Assembly (NCBI RefSeq): GCF_901709675.1
Contig: NC_051092.1
Coordinates: 11,426,491 to 11,490,490, forward strand
DNA from: Syngnathus acus
Taxonomy: Eukaryota > Chordata > Actinopteri > Syngnathiformes > Syngnathidae
Direction of reading: 5' to 3'
Length of the DNA stretch: 64,000 nucleotides
Part shown: in pieces, positions 48,301-60,659 of the stretch
Layout: each line of letters opens with the position of its first letter
Position numbering within the stretch: position 1 is the first letter of the stretch
Program-made: the position numbers and the translations under genes
Notes under the pieces: generated by a model
What the model was told of the DNA's origin: nothing
Databases searched by the model: none
The model's input: the letters and a program-made list of their open reading frames with translations, nothing else

Positions 48301-51300
48301 AATGTACAACGGAAATAAAAATGCCATTTTTTGTGGTAGTAAAAATGACACATTTTATTGACACACGCCGTAGAACTGGCTGTCGGCCGAGCGCATATTC
48401 ACGAACACGCTGACCAGCAGTAGCGTCAGGCCGGCAGCGTCCATCGCCAAGCCGGCAAACAGCAGCGGCAAACATTTGACCGACAAACCTCTCTCGTCCA
48501 AATGACTACTTCATATTCTTGATGTGCATATTTTTTTTCTTTTTCAGGTTTATCCAGACGATGAGTGAGGGAATGTCTGAGGTGGCACAAGCCCGGGCCT
48601 GGATCAGCTTGACCCTGGAGAAGAAGATGCTCTCACAGCACCTTAAAGAGATGCTTACAAACCAGGAGTTGCTTAGGTAAACAATGAATTTCATCCTGTC
48701 TTTTTCTGGTGCCGTTTTACGACCTTGTTTTGCTTTTGTTTTTCTACGCAGACAGCTATACAAGCCTCACGCCTTCCTTCTCTGCGAGGAAGAAAGAGAA
48801 CAGTTTCTATTCCACCTTCTTTCTCTCAACACGGTGGACTACCTTTGCTTCACGCGCGCCTTTGCCTCCATCAGTGAGTCAATACAAATAAAACTGTGAC
48901 AAAAGCGGCCATAGGCAAGGCAAGGTTATTTGAACAGCACCATTCATCCGTAATGCAAATCCAGAGTGTTTTACACGGAAGAAAAAAAAACTCTTAATGA
49001 CAACAGATAGATGAATAGATAGATAGATGGATGAATAGACTGACAGATGGATGATAAAAACAAGCAGTGATATTATTGCTAAAAAACAACCCGCCTCTCT
49101 ACAGACATTCCCTATCGAGTCGCTATCATCCCCATGAAGAAGCTGAGCATCGCCATGGCGACGGTCAACCCGTGGGTGTGTGTATCTGGAGAAATGGGAG
49201 ATTCTGGAGTGAGACAGATCCCCAAGAATAGCCAGGAGATTTTTTTCCAGGTTTGTCTCATAAATAAAAATATTTATAATATATATTATAATTATTATTA
49301 TAATAAAATGTATATGTATTTATAATAAATTACAAAAAATTATAAAAAAATTACAAATAAAAAGGATAAAACAATAGCAGTCATTTCATCATAATGATCT
49401 AATTTGAGGCAAAGGCAAATTTATCGCAGCTTATGAGTTTGCGTGAACAACAGTTGTTTTTGTTCCAGTGTAAGAACCTGGGCCGACTGAGTACTTTGCA
49501 GCTGGGACAGGAGAACTCGGGCCTGCTTGCCAAGTGTCTCATCGACTGTGTGATGGTCTACAATGAGATCACGGGACACACATACAAGTAAGAATAGCAG
49601 TCACTCTTTGAAGGCTACATGCTTTTCAAATATGCAAAATAGATGACACTCTAGTTTTTAATGTGTGCCATTTGTGCTCTGCCAGCCAGGTTTTTACACT
49701 TCCTCTTTGGGTACACTCACCAGCCGCAAAATTAGGTTCACCTACTCATTCTAATAAAATCAAATACAAGCACAAGCTGCTGTTTTTTGAAAATGTCTCT
49801 AGTTTGGTTACATGTTTAGTTGTACAGGTGCACTTCAGGACAATCTTTTTTCCCTGCATCATTTTTTCTTCTGCTTCTAAAATATGCATGGTCCTCCCTG
49901 CCAGATTCCCTTGTGGCCGATGGTTGGGGAAAGGCGTGGGCGACGGCAGCTTGGAACGAGTCCTCATTGGGCAGTTGGTGTCACCTGGTGGCGAGGAGGA
50001 TTTTGGAAGATGGACCGGGACGCCGCCGGAGTTAGCTTCGCCTTCCCAGAGCGTACGCGCTGTGCTGGGATCCCTTGGAAACAGGACGAGTACGTACGGA
50101 AAAGTACACGTTAACTTCTTCTTGATAGAAGACAGTATTGTTTGTGAGCAATGGCAGTTCGTGTACTTGCCCTCACTCTCTGACTGTACTCTTGTTTTTG
50201 TCTCTTGGCAGGAGTGCTGTCTGTTGAAGTCCATGAAGACATGAGGGAGGCAGCTAATAATCTCGTCAAGCACTTTCACAAACCTGAACAAGAGGTGTGT
50301 GTATGGAATGTAACACATAATCAATTTCAGGCCATATATTTACTAATGTGAAAATGTCTCTCTTTGTCCCTTTCAATTCTGGCAGAGAGGCAACCTGACC
50401 ATGTTGCTATGTGGCGAGGGAGGCCTGGTTCCCTCTTTGGAGAAGTTCCTCCTCCATGGCTTCAAGTCCAGTCGTCTTTTCCAGAGAAATGTGTTTGTTT
50501 GGGACTTTGTGGGTGAGTTATTCGATGTCATGTAAACTTTGTGTTGGTCTCCTTCTATAGGCTTCCTAACTGAATTCAACTCCATTCCACTTTTACTTGA
50601 TGCTAAATCTAAGGCTATATTTGGACTTTTGGATAGTGTGAGATTTTTTTTGTATGAGTTGAAAGGGGTTTTGATGTGTGATTTTTTTTTGGGTGTGTCA
50701 CACGTTTTTGGGTGAGAACGTTTTTTTCGTAACACCGAATTTTTTTGTGAGTTGTTTTTTGGTCGGTATGACAGTTTCTTGGGTGCATATGAGTTTTGGG
50801 GGAAGGTATGCAATTTCTGGTTTAAGTGTGATTTGTCTTTTTAAATCTTTTTTGGCACCTCATAGAAATCAGATCTATCAGTTGAAATGTTTGTAAAAAT
50901 TGATATAGGCATAAAATGTGAATTTTGCACTTGTAACTGCAGTGTATATCCATCCTTAAAGTTATGTAAATGTGTGTATCTCTTTGTAATAGAAAAGGCT
51001 GTGGTTTCCATGGAGACGTCCGACCAGCCGGGCCACCCTCCGGGCTCAATGCTGATAAAGGAGCCGCCTTGCGACTTACTGTGCCACTACGTCAACTCCA
51101 TCAGCGCTTCGCCACGAAACATTGGCAAAGAGGGCAAATTCCAGCTTTTGGTTTGCCTGGGAGTCAGGTGAGAGGCTCCACAATACGCACATTTACCTGA
51201 TCACTAATCGACTCATGCAACTAGCTTGATATATGATCAAAACACTATAGATGAGCCAAAAGAAATTAACATAGCTAACTATCTAGGTATTGAATGTTTA

Positions 51301-51509
51301 ACCACCTGGCCTGTTCTCTTCTTAGGGACCGACTCCTTTCGCAGTGGCTTCCACTGTTGGCCGAGTGTCCCCTAACGTCGCGCACCTACGAGGATGGCGC
51401 CTTGATGCGCGACCGCACCGCTGTGCACTCTCTCTCTCGCATCCTGCACACGCTCAACGAGTTCACCGTCACGCTGGAGACTTCGCTGGTCAAGGGCGTG
51501 GCCCTCTGA
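36328..51509 (+). CDS. dennd5b: DENND5B, DENN-RUN-PLAT trafficking protein
   Basis: Twenty-one exons: 36328-36436, 40158-40267, 40958-41669, 41728-41915, 43324-43821, 44991-45222, 46067-46214, 47194-47272, 47355-47474, 47766-47918, 47999-48077, 48184-48250, 48548-48676, 48752-48873, 49105-49250, 49469-49587, 49905-50089, 50212-50294, 50386-50512, 50993-51167, 51326-51509. The product is 1254 residues (human 1274). The tripartite DENN domain spans ~20-560 ([39 protein letters not shown]), RUN1 ~725-900, PLAT ~925-1040 and RUN2 ~1060-1245. [11 protein letters not shown] and the SINHCAF neighbour favour DENND5B over DENND5A. Family knowledge: a DENN exchange-factor-type protein tied to Rab proteins in membrane traffic. 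The linkers around 600-720 and 790-830 are short and diverged. Confidence 0.95.
38292..38315. repeat. (TG)n microsatellite
   Basis: About eleven TG units in DENND5B intron 1. Confidence 0.9.
39447..39765. mobile_element. Decayed second copy of the hAT-like MITE
   Basis: Words ACTGTCAACCCAAATAAATG, TGATAAATAACT, TTTGCAATTTTAGTATTG and GGCCAAATTTGGCCCGTGGG occur in the same order as in 35557-35880. The right end GAGTTTGACTTCCCTG is mutated and the left end is not recognisable. Confidence 0.65.
39811..39949 (+). repeat. Fragment of common teleost tRNA-derived repeat
   Basis: CGCCCATCCATTTTCAATGC, CTTATCATGTTCAGGGTGAC, GGTGCTGGAGTCTATTCC and CAGTTGCAGGGCACAT run in the family's usual order. This is the longest piece of the family in the window. 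Confidence 0.7.
41916..43323 (+). other. DENND5B intron 4
   Basis: A 1.4-kb intron without a supported exon. At 42925-43025 it carries a decayed head of the teleost tRNA-derived repeat. Confidence 0.6.
42925..43025 (+). repeat. Decayed head of teleost tRNA-derived repeat
   Basis: CTTAGCATGTTCGTCTTAAT, GGGTTTGAATCTCGGC and TTGGCATGTTCTCTGCTTGC resemble the tRNA-like head (boxes A and B) of the family whose other pieces lie elsewhere in the window. Heavily mutated. Confidence 0.5.
43822..44990 (+). other. DENND5B intron 5
   Basis: AT-rich intron with no exon, repeat family or RNA that I can support. Confidence 0.5.
46389..46430. repeat. TAA/TTA simple repeat with self-complementarity
   Basis: Alternating TAATAATAA and TTATTATTA blocks can pair with each other. 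Confidence 0.7.
46981..47009. repeat. (TAA)n microsatellite
   Basis: Nine to ten perfect TAA units in DENND5B intron 7. Confidence 0.9.
49005..49050. repeat. (GATA/GATG)n simple repeat
   Basis: Imperfect GATA and GATG tetranucleotides in DENND5B intron 14. Confidence 0.8.
50640..50820. repeat. Degenerate GT-rich tandem repeat in DENND5B intron 19
   Basis: Units of roughly 25 bases built on GTGTGATTTTTTTTTGGGTG recur with drift. Their reverse complement is open and would encode a Lys/Thr/Ser/Pro-rich repeat, which is a by-product of the repeat rather than a gene. Confidence 0.55.
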
Positions 51510-54500
51510 CGTCCCCTAAAGGTGGTCACCCCTTCTGAACTCCTCATTTGCTATAAAAATATATTAAAAAAGATCCCCTGTGGACGGGAAAGATGCCACG
51601 TGAGGTCCAAACCTGTTGCCCTGTAAATGTCTTTACACACTGTACCTGCTTTGGGATGTAGTCAGATCCCCCTTGTGTGATTACACTGTGGAGAAGAAAA
51701 AAGAATATGTGGACAAAATTCATCAATTCCAACTTCACATGGACAGACGGTCAGTGTTTATTTTTTGTACCTCACATCGGGTGCACGCTCAGAAAAAAAG
51801 CGCATAGTTGTTTCTTGTCATATGGCTGATACCCTTGAAAAGACTACTTTTGTTCCTCTGACGCTTTACCTTTACAATTTCGGCACAAACCTCACCTGAA
51901 AAATTCGAGGCCTGTAATAGTCAAGTGTCAAGGGGACAAGAAATTAACTGGGTAACACAAGACAGGTGACAATTGTTACTGTTACGGTGACAATATGGTG
52001 GAAAACTTCATTTATCTCAGTGGTTCAATTGAGGAAATGAAACGCGTAGAAAAATATTGTGTGGCGTGTTACATCGGCGAGTCTGCATATGAGTGCCAGA
52101 GCGTGAGTTGTGCTCGACAGCAGCTGTTCTGTTTTACAATTCTCTCTGTGTTCAATTAACGGCTAAAAAGTGCATTGATCACTAGCTCTCCACTACTTGC
52201 GAAAGCATTATGCTAAGTATACTATTTATAAACCCATAAAAAATGATCACTTAAAAATCACAAGTTCTTTTCATGTGTTTGTAATTTTAACACAGTGATT
52301 CTCAAAGTGTATTACAAAATAGAAACATCGTCAGTACAGTTCAGTTGTATTTTCAAGTTAAATAGATTTGTAATTGATATTTAAGAACTGTATGTTTTAA
52401 ACATTTATTTAAAGATTTATAAGAAAAAAATATTCATCTTTTATGTGCAATACAATTGAATTGAATGAGAACAGTCCTTCAGTTCTCCAATATTTAAGTG
52501 CAGCGTTCAAACGGCATAATGCTACAGTCGCTTCCGAAAATATTACATTTACTTTTTAAGAGTAAAGCCTGTATTTTTTTTACTTGTTAGTTGGTGTAAA
52601 CTGTTTGTCAGTCACAGGTCAAAAATGAATTTCACTTGAACTACTATAATAAGTGAACTTTTGGACTAAATGTTATTTAGTAATGAGATGCACCTATACA
52701 CAGATACTAATCCTATTTTGCCTTGAGCGTGTACTTACCCCTTTCAGTGTTTACTCCCCTCCTACTCTTGTTGCTTGCACTCTGTTGACTTATAACGAAA
52801 CACATGCATGGCCAATCCATTTGTTTTGTCGCTATAGTGTATTGTGATGCCAACTATCAGGACTTGGGCCTTATTTACTTATTTCGACACCAAAAGAACG
52901 CTTTGTTCCCCCTGTGTTGTGGTATGTTATGATGCTCTTGTTCTTATTATATCGGCGCTGTTAACTTCACTTTTTTGTGTTGATCAGACTCAGAATATTC
53001 CAGGTCCACTTCCTTTCTTGTAAATATGGTTGCCTCATCTAATAATCTCTCAATATTGTGACATGTTTTCCAGTTAAAATACATCATACTTGTGTCCAAA
53101 CTGTAGATTCTGATCCTGTGTATGGTGGTCCTACTGTTTGTATTATACATGAAAGTGAGAGCACCAGCTGGTAAAAACCACAAAAGTATTATACAGTGTT
53201 CCTTTTTTATCGGAAGGATATGTTTAGCAACTTTTGAAAAGAGTTTTCCATCCTCCCCGATATTTGAAACATATTGAAATGAATCCAAACGCAAAAATTT
53301 CTTTCTGTCAAGGAATCACTTTAGGGAAAAGGACTGGTTCGATTATTAAAATGCAAAGTGTGCAGTTGAAATCTACAGTAACTAAAAATGACGACACATT
53401 GAACATTAAAAATGTTCACCCAAACCATATCATTTCATCTGCAACTAGCCATGGATGTTAGTGGTTATAACTTTTCAAGCAACTCCTTTCAAACGCAGAC
53501 AAGCAACACAACAGAACATACAGGCTTAATTGAGAGCTTAATTGCCCAGGTCATTTTTCAGCATTTTGGAGAGCTTAGTTGTCTTAGTTTACTTTTGCAC
53601 AAAAATAATGAAAAAAACAGGAAGCTAAGAATAACTAGCAATTTTACTTTTAAGTTTAGTTTGCGACATTCTCTACCTCTTATTCTTGCTGTTCATTATG
53701 TTGTATCTCTTGAGAAGACCTCCATTCTGACCGGCATGTTGTGGAACAATGTGGTACTAGGCCGAAGCCTAATTCGGACTTGCTTGGGTCCTGTAAAACC
53801 GCCTAAAAGCGCTTGCAAAAATATCTGTGATACAGCGGTGGTTCCCTGTATCGCATTTCATTTACCAGTTAGGAAATGCTGTCTTTGTCCTGCACTGCCC
53901 CGCCAGCACTATGTAACCCAGCCTCTATTGTCATTTAAATACAGATTAGAGAGAGCAATAAATGAAGGTTATTTATGAAAATGTGACGTCACACATTAAA
54001 GTTACTAATGAAACAAGTGGAATGGATTGTTTTTTTCCCCTCATTGTTTACCTACCTTAAATTTGGTTGTGAAGTCCAGCAGTGTCTTGATTTACTGTAC
54101 GAGTCAAATTTGTACCTTGACTGCGGATGAGTGACTTGGTGACAGTGCTGCAGACTGTCAGCAAGTTTTGATGCAATGCAGGAATCCATAACTAAGCAAA
54201 GGGTGATGGAAACCCATACATGAGGAAAGGATGCATTTGAGAATTGATTTGTCATGCATATTCAAATTAATGTGGATTTTTTTTTTCAATCAAATTTTAA
54301 AAAATAAATCCTCCGTGTATCCTGAATTGTTCTTGTTTTGCGAGGTAAAACAATTGCTTTACATTGAGTCGATTTTTTGTTTTGTTTTCAGACATATTTT
54401 GTTTTTACTCTGAATTATTTTATTATTATCAACATTAAAAAATAGTTTTTTTTAAAAATAATTTTCAGACATATTTTGTTTTTAATCTGAATTATTATTA

Positions 54501-54600
54501 TTAACATTAAAAAATAGAGGCTTAAAATCTTTGCAAGAAATGTGGTTGTTTATCAACTTAAAATTAGGTACATATTGATGTAAAATACTTAGCACCGCTA
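51510..54600 (+). other. DENND5B 3' UTR and spacer to SINHCAF
   Basis: AT-rich sequence follows the DENND5B stop. AATAAA at 53957-53962 could end a ~2.5-kb 3' UTR. Within it an ATG-initiated open frame of 188 codons (53412-53978) runs up to just beyond that signal; I do not call it a gene. No repeat family is recognised here. Confidence 0.5.
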
Positions 54601-56230
54601 TCGCAGTTGAGCGGTCCGCTTTCTGCCATCTGGCGGGTCTGGAGTAAAGCAGGCAGCCCCGCCCCTTTGCCGACATTCTCCAATGTGCCCTAGCAACCGG
54701 GGCCGAGCCCCCAGTTCCCGCGCAACGTTCCCATCCTTATATGGGCATCAGAATGCAGACGCACGTTTACGTCACGATGTCGTTTATGCAAATGAACACG
54801 ATTGAAGAATCATATCGAGGCCTCCAAAATGGAGGCGTGTTAGGGCGGCGCATGCGCACTCGTGTCCACAACTCTCCAGTCCGGCCCACAGGCGCAGACA
54901 TCAACAAGAGACGCGTAGTCCCGTTTGAAAACACAAACCCTAGACGGAATACTACTTTTGTTCTCGCCAACTTTACACAACTTTGCAAGGTAAGCATTCA
55001 GTTTTTTTAATTTATTTTTTAAAATTATTTCAAAGCTGGTGGGTTTGGAGTCTTCGGACTCTTAAGCCATATAATTTTACAAACTCCTCCTGAGTTGTGC
55101 GATTTCCCTCCGTTCAACGGCCGTTTAACGCGTGACTCGCCGTTATGAGATTAAAGTTGGATTTGAAGTGAAGAAAAATGCCGAAAATGTCTTTTTGTTA
55201 AAAGAAGAAACTGATCTTGCTGTAGTCGCAACGCGTGCAATGGCTGTTGTTGTTCGTAGGTCGATGAAGCTGGTAACCGGGGCCGGGGGGGAGGGTGTTG
55301 TTGCGGGGCGGGTAAAGCAACCACTTCAAAATATCGATATAAGTCGTTTTTTACAATAGAATAGTTGCATAATTGTGTGCGTTTGTACGCTTAGGTGTAC
55401 ATTGTGGCGCTAGTGGGGCGTGTGTCCCAGCCAAGTTGGAGGAGCTCTCACGCCCACCCGTGTGCGGGAGCACGCGGCGGCAGGCTGTCAACAAAACAAG
55501 CTAACACGCACACATTGCTGTCCCCGGCAAATGTTACACTGAAAAAACAACAACATTGTTTCTCCTCCGCTAATATTTATTTGCGTTTAAGAACAGAAGG
55601 CTGTGCATGTTCCACGACGCTTTGAAGAAAAAAAGCATCGAAGTGGACGCTGCTAAAGAGTTCAAATTACACCATTACGTTTTCGTCGAGAGTGAAAATG
55701 TGTTAAATTTTCGACTGTTTGACTACTTGGCGTTGTAAAACGAAGTAAACGTCGTCGAGCACACCAAACAAAGTAGCCTAGTAGCGGTGCTTTTTTTTTT
55801 TTTTTTAAAGATGGGTGCGCATGAAGCACGTCGTGTGGCGTGCCATGCTGCCTCGGCCAAAGAGTGGGCGGTGGAAAACAAAATGACGGCTTGCACTTTT
55901 ACGCTTAAGGAAACCAAGCTTTGATAGAGATAAAGAAGAGGTCGCGATAGTTTTGATGGTGATTTGTGGGACTTTTAAAACAACCGTGTGAGGGATAATT
56001 GTGTTAGTTTGCATCACATCTCCCTCCGCCACGCGCTATTTCCGCCGCCTTTCAAGTGTGTGTCCGTTGCCATGTTGAGTTACGTCACAGTACTGTAGCT
56101 GTTGCGGAGATCGCGTGCGGCTACGAAGATGCGCCACTCCGGAAACGAAGTGACAGCTCTACCTTGTAAATCGAGTACAGTTGCGCTTTGAATTAAGATC
56201 TTAATTTATTCCGCGACCGTGCACGGAAGT
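54600..56230 (+). promoter_or_regulatory. SINHCAF CpG-rich promoter and 5' UTR exon
   Basis: CpG density rises sharply in this interval. A perfect NRF1-type palindrome GCGCATGCGC sits at 54848-54857. A CRE-like TTACGTCA is near 54768 and another near 56080. CCTAGCAACC near 54688 resembles an RFX half site. A 5' UTR exon probably ends at 54988, where ACTTTGCAAG meets donor GTAAGC; the intron then runs to the ATG exon at 58745. The transcription start is not determined, and the second GC-rich patch (56030-56230) could be an alternative start. Confidence 0.55.
54848..54857. promoter_or_regulatory. NRF1 motif
   Basis: GCGCATGCGC is the perfect palindromic NRF1 core, in the presumed first exon or promoter of SINHCAF. 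NRF1 sites are common in CpG-island promoters of housekeeping and chromatin genes. Confidence 0.55.
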
Positions 56231-58744
56231 TAAAAAGTAACACGTATCTCAAACACTCTTTACCTTTTGAAAGCAATGGCCAGTGTACTTCCCTCTGAAA
56301 TACGCACCAACAAAATTGGTTCAACATGCTTTATTTCAAATTTAAAAAATGGCACTCCTAAGCATAATTTTTGTTCTCATAATTCTGTACTTGTCTGCCA
56401 TGTTTGGAGTACAGGTACAGATCGGAAGCACAAGTTGGGCAATAAGTGGAAAATGTAGAAAAAGTAGCAATGCATTTTAATTTGTTCACTTCGTTCCATT
56501 TATCATCTATCTATTCTTCCATCTATCCATCCAATCTTCAATAAGGTGTTCAGAACAAACATACATGTTAAAAATGACTGGCTGTTGGGCTAACCGTACT
56601 TTAATATGCATACCATTATACTGTGTAGGTTATAAAATGTTTTGTCTTAACAGAGCATAGTGGACAATAACAATACATTAAAAAAATTACCGTGAAAGAA
56701 AAGTCACTTTTCAGCATGGGATTGTCCGTAGAACAATGATAATTATTATTATTTGAACACTTTAAATCAATGTTGCTACTTATCCTGTCAGAACTATAAA
56801 GCAGTGAAGGTCAGAGATGCCCACAATTTTAGTGAGTTTACACTTGACCTTTACTTTATTACACAAGTTACAGGGGCTTTCCTCACAATAATTCTGACCT
56901 TCAAAATTAGATTTGACTTGGTGGGCTGCACACACGCAGGGTTCCCAGAAAGCCTTCAAAAGGAACTGAAGGCATTTATTAAGCTTGCATATTTCCCGTC
57001 TTAAAAATGTCACTCTGTGGTCGAATTGTGTCAGGGAGACAATATTGCTTTTTTTGTGTAGATAAGATTTAGGGAGTTTGCTTGCTGTTATGTACCTGCA
57101 ACATGCCATTGCTGTCAAAACATGGCATGTTAATTTTAAATGGTATGGCAAAATATTGCACAAAAAAATCATTTTAATTATAAACTCCTACTACCTTTCA
57201 GTGAGTGATTGTGGCAGTAATTACCTTTATTTAAAGACATTCTTACAAATGTTTTCCATAAAAAAATAATGTAAATAATCTCATTCAAGTATGTGACAAA
57301 ATAAATATCTTTGAAAATTTGCATTTGTGCCAACAAAACAAATTTAGTTTTTACATTTGCAATGCTGACTTGGCTAAAACAAACACCACACTTCAGATAG
57401 ACTTCTCTTCTCTGCAATGTGAGACGAAGGTTGTGCTAATTTCATTAAATTATTTTGTTTTACCACTGTGTCACTCACAAAATATTAACAAAGTGCCCAT
57501 ATTTTTGTGAAAAAAAAAAGATTAACATATAATTGTACATTTGCTAAAATCACATTTGTCAAAGTAAAGGCCTGTAGTAAATATGTACAGTGGCCGGTTG
57601 AGCCAAAGCATATATTTCAAGTTAGAAGAACATCTAGTGGCACCCCACCTGACAAAAATGTCCCAAAAAGTGGACACGCAGGTACATTTTATACCATCTC
57701 CCATTCAAATGAAAAAACATTTTTTTCTGGCTCTCGCTGTTGTCATTGATAGATGAAAAAAGGCACATTATAATTGGACCAAATTTGGTTAAATAGTAAA
57801 AATACCCTCTTGATGTGTGGTCTAATCTAATGGCAGTTATTATAAGCATCTGTATTTTATTCGTCTTGTTGGATATCCACATCCGAGTGTGCTCTCTGTG
57901 CGCTGTGATATCTCTGTGACTTCATACTGTCAGAAGACCCCCTAGGATTGATGGGGGGAAAAAAACGCACACACACACTCTCAGTCCAAGGGGGGTGCGG
58001 CTCTGCGCGTTTTGCCGCAGTTGTGCTCATCATGTGCTGTTGAGACTCCAGTTTTGCCTAGCAACATAACGGCATCCCTCTACAGTGGGCGTGCTCATTG
58101 CATTCATAATCATGGTTGGACTTTTCAGTCCACGTCAATGCTCGCCTGCAGCTTGGGCGTGCGTGCCGTGTAATATTTTGGACTGGCCAAAACCAAGGCA
58201 TGCATGCCGAGAACTCAGCATGGTGACATGATCTGTCTGACACGCTGTCTGACTGTTGACCTACTTCCCCCCCCCACCACACACGCATCCAACAACACCA
58301 GCCCATGTGGGTCACAGCAAGGGATGCAAAAAAAATTATTTAGGGCTTGGTTCGTGACTACGCATCCCGTTGTGGGATTAGTTTACACGTGAAACAAATA
58401 CGATAAAATATTGGTCTGATTATGACCTTTGTTGGACTTACCTTAGTGCCCAATTATGATTTATCTCAGGGGATATATTTAATTTTATAGGACATGGTTT
58501 TACTCCCACCGCCTACCTGGGGTGATTTGACTTGAATTAGAATTATTCAAATGACTGATACTTAATTTATTGAGATGATGTGTCCTATATTGATGTATCT
58601 ACACTAGGTGTTTTTTTTTTTAAACTTTATTTGTGTTTTCTAAGCACACATGGGTGTGTATTTGTCATCAATCAGTGTATTTTGTTGATGTCATTGAAAA
58701 GGTTACAATTTATAACATCTAACTGTGATTTCTTTTGCTCGCAG
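56231..58744 (+). other. SINHCAF intron 1, right part
   Basis: AT-rich intron with no supported exon or recognised repeat. It ends with a T-rich tract and the acceptor TTGCTCGCAG directly before the ATG. Confidence 0.55.
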
Positions 58745-60311
58745 ATGTTTGGCTTCCACAAGCCAAAAATGTACAGGAGTTTGGACGGCTGCTGCATCTG
58801 TCGAGCAAAATCCTCCAGCTCTCGCTTCACGGACAGCAAGCGCTACGAGAAAGACTTCAGGAGCTGTTTCGGGTAAGTGTAGAACAGAAAAAGTGAGAAA
58901 GTGTCACTTTTTGCCCCCTAACGAATTGCCTTGCAGATTGAGCGAAACGCGGTCTGGAGAGATCTGCAACGCTTGTGTGCTCCTGGTGAAGCGATGGAAA
59001 AAGCTCCCGGTGGGAACAAAAAAGAACTGGAACCACGTGAGTGTGACACCTCGGCCGAAACACTGCCAGAGCTAGGAGTTTCTTCCTTGGAGGCAGGGGG
59101 GTTGATCTCTGCTAGGGATGGGTGGAAATACACATTAAAAATAATCAATTAAAAGTCTGTGATATAGCGAGTGAACAGTGAAAGTTTCAAGTCTTGTCTG
59201 CGCAGGTGGTTGATGCTCGAGGTGGTCCCAGTCTAAGGTTGACCTCCAGGCCCAAAAAGATCAAGTCCATCAGCAAGAAAGCCCGTCCGACACAGATCAA
59301 CAGGCTGCAGAAAGAGCTCAAAAGAAACAGTTAGTTCTACCTTCTGTACTTAAACCTGGCATGTAGCATGTAGTGTTTCTTTGCAAAGTGGCACTAAAAC
59401 AAAATATCAGAATGAACCTTAAACTTTATATGGGAACTTAATTTGACCTGCTATGAACTTTTGGTGCTCTCTTATGCACCTTTAGATTCCGACGCACAAA
59501 GCACCACATCCAGCGCTTCCCCAGCTCAGTCTCCCAGCTACAGCAATTTGTCCGACGACGGCTCGGACACTGAGCTCAGACAAGGGTCTGGCCGCTCACC
59601 TGTCTTCTCCTTCCTGGATCTCACCTACTGGAAGAGGTACAGTCGTTTCAACTGCTCAAGCAGCGATTACAAAAAATGGTAACATCATGATTAATTTTTA
59701 AAATGTGAGACCGCACACTTGAAACAAAAGTGCTTTTTCAAGGGAAGTCAAATTTATTTATACGGCCCTTAATCACAAAAACGTCTTAAACGTCACATGG
59801 CCACAGTTAACAAATATTCTCAACATCCCCTGATCTCAACCTCCAGGAGGGCAAGAAATAACTCACAAAACCCCAACTGGGGAAAAATCTGAAACCTTGA
59901 GAAGGGACCGCAGTATTGGAGGATGTTTGTAAAAGATTGTTTGATGATTGCTTTTTTGTTTTGTCCAGACAAAAGGTGTGTTGCGGAATCATCTACAAGG
60001 GTCGCTTCGGTGAGGTTCTCATCGATCCCCACTTGTTCAAGCCGTGCTGTCGCAAGAAGCAGCAGCAGCAACAACAACAACAGCGGCACGAGGAAGAGGA
60101 CGGGGATGAAGAAGAAGATGAAGAGGATGATGACGAGGTTGAGGAGGAGGAGGTGGAAGTTGAGGCGGGAGATGTGCCCGTCAGCCGCGTGACGTCCACA
60201 TCCGAGGAGGAGCAGCAGGCAACGGAGACCACAATGACGACGGCGGCGGTAGCGCCGGCGGGGGCACAGGTATGCGTTACCGTGGTGACGACGTCAGAAG
60301 GAAGCTGGTAA
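58745..60311 (+). CDS. sinhcaf: SINHCAF (FAM60A), SIN3-HDAC complex subunit
   Basis: Five coding exons: 58745-58872, 58937-59036, 59206-59329, 59486-59636, 59969-60311, giving 281 residues (human 221). The ATG is the first codon after the acceptor, so the upstream exon is noncoding. Residues 1-60 carry the family's Cys cluster (C16, C17, C19, C41, C53, C56) within FGFHKPKMYRS and ICNACVLLVKRWKKLP, a likely zinc-binding module. A basic helix (PTQINRLQKELKRN) and a Ser-rich linker follow. The conserved CCGIIYKGRFGEVLID and HLFKPCC lie at ~172-195. Family knowledge: a nuclear subunit of SIN3A-HDAC involved in stem-cell proliferation and TGF-beta target repression. Odd point: after residue 198 there are eight Gln, an Asp/Glu-rich run and a Thr/Ala-rich tail, absent from human; the end EGSW is close to the family's QEW. 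Confidence 0.95.
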
Positions 60312-60659
60312 AGTCACAAAGGTCTCCTACGCGCATTCCCCCACCCCGTCCTCCTCAAGCACTTGCAAGGCGCATCACGCTGCCTTCGGTGATTTAAAGC
60401 AGCTGAAGATCTTCTGGTCTTCTCTGTCAAAAGGCTAGAGATTTGTTTGATGTATTGGACCAGTGTTTCCCAACCTTTATTGAGCCAAGGCATAGACATG
60501 GTTAAAACAATCACACACATCCCACGATCAAAAAATGTAATGAAAGTGATGATACGGTATTGAGAAGTTACAAAGGAGTGTACATTTTCCAGAAAGTTTC
60601 CATTAAGATGGGCAATTTTTTATGATATATTCCTGTTTGGCAACCTTCCCTCTAAATCA

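Noticed and set aside
50373-50813. 146-codon minus-strand Lys/Pro/Ser-rich frame
   Set aside because: It is antisense to DENND5B exon 19 and a GT-rich tandem repeat; the protein repeats merely reflect the DNA repeat.
59993-60232. Poly-Ser minus-strand frame
   Set aside because: Antisense reading of the Gln/Glu codon runs of SINHCAF exon 5.
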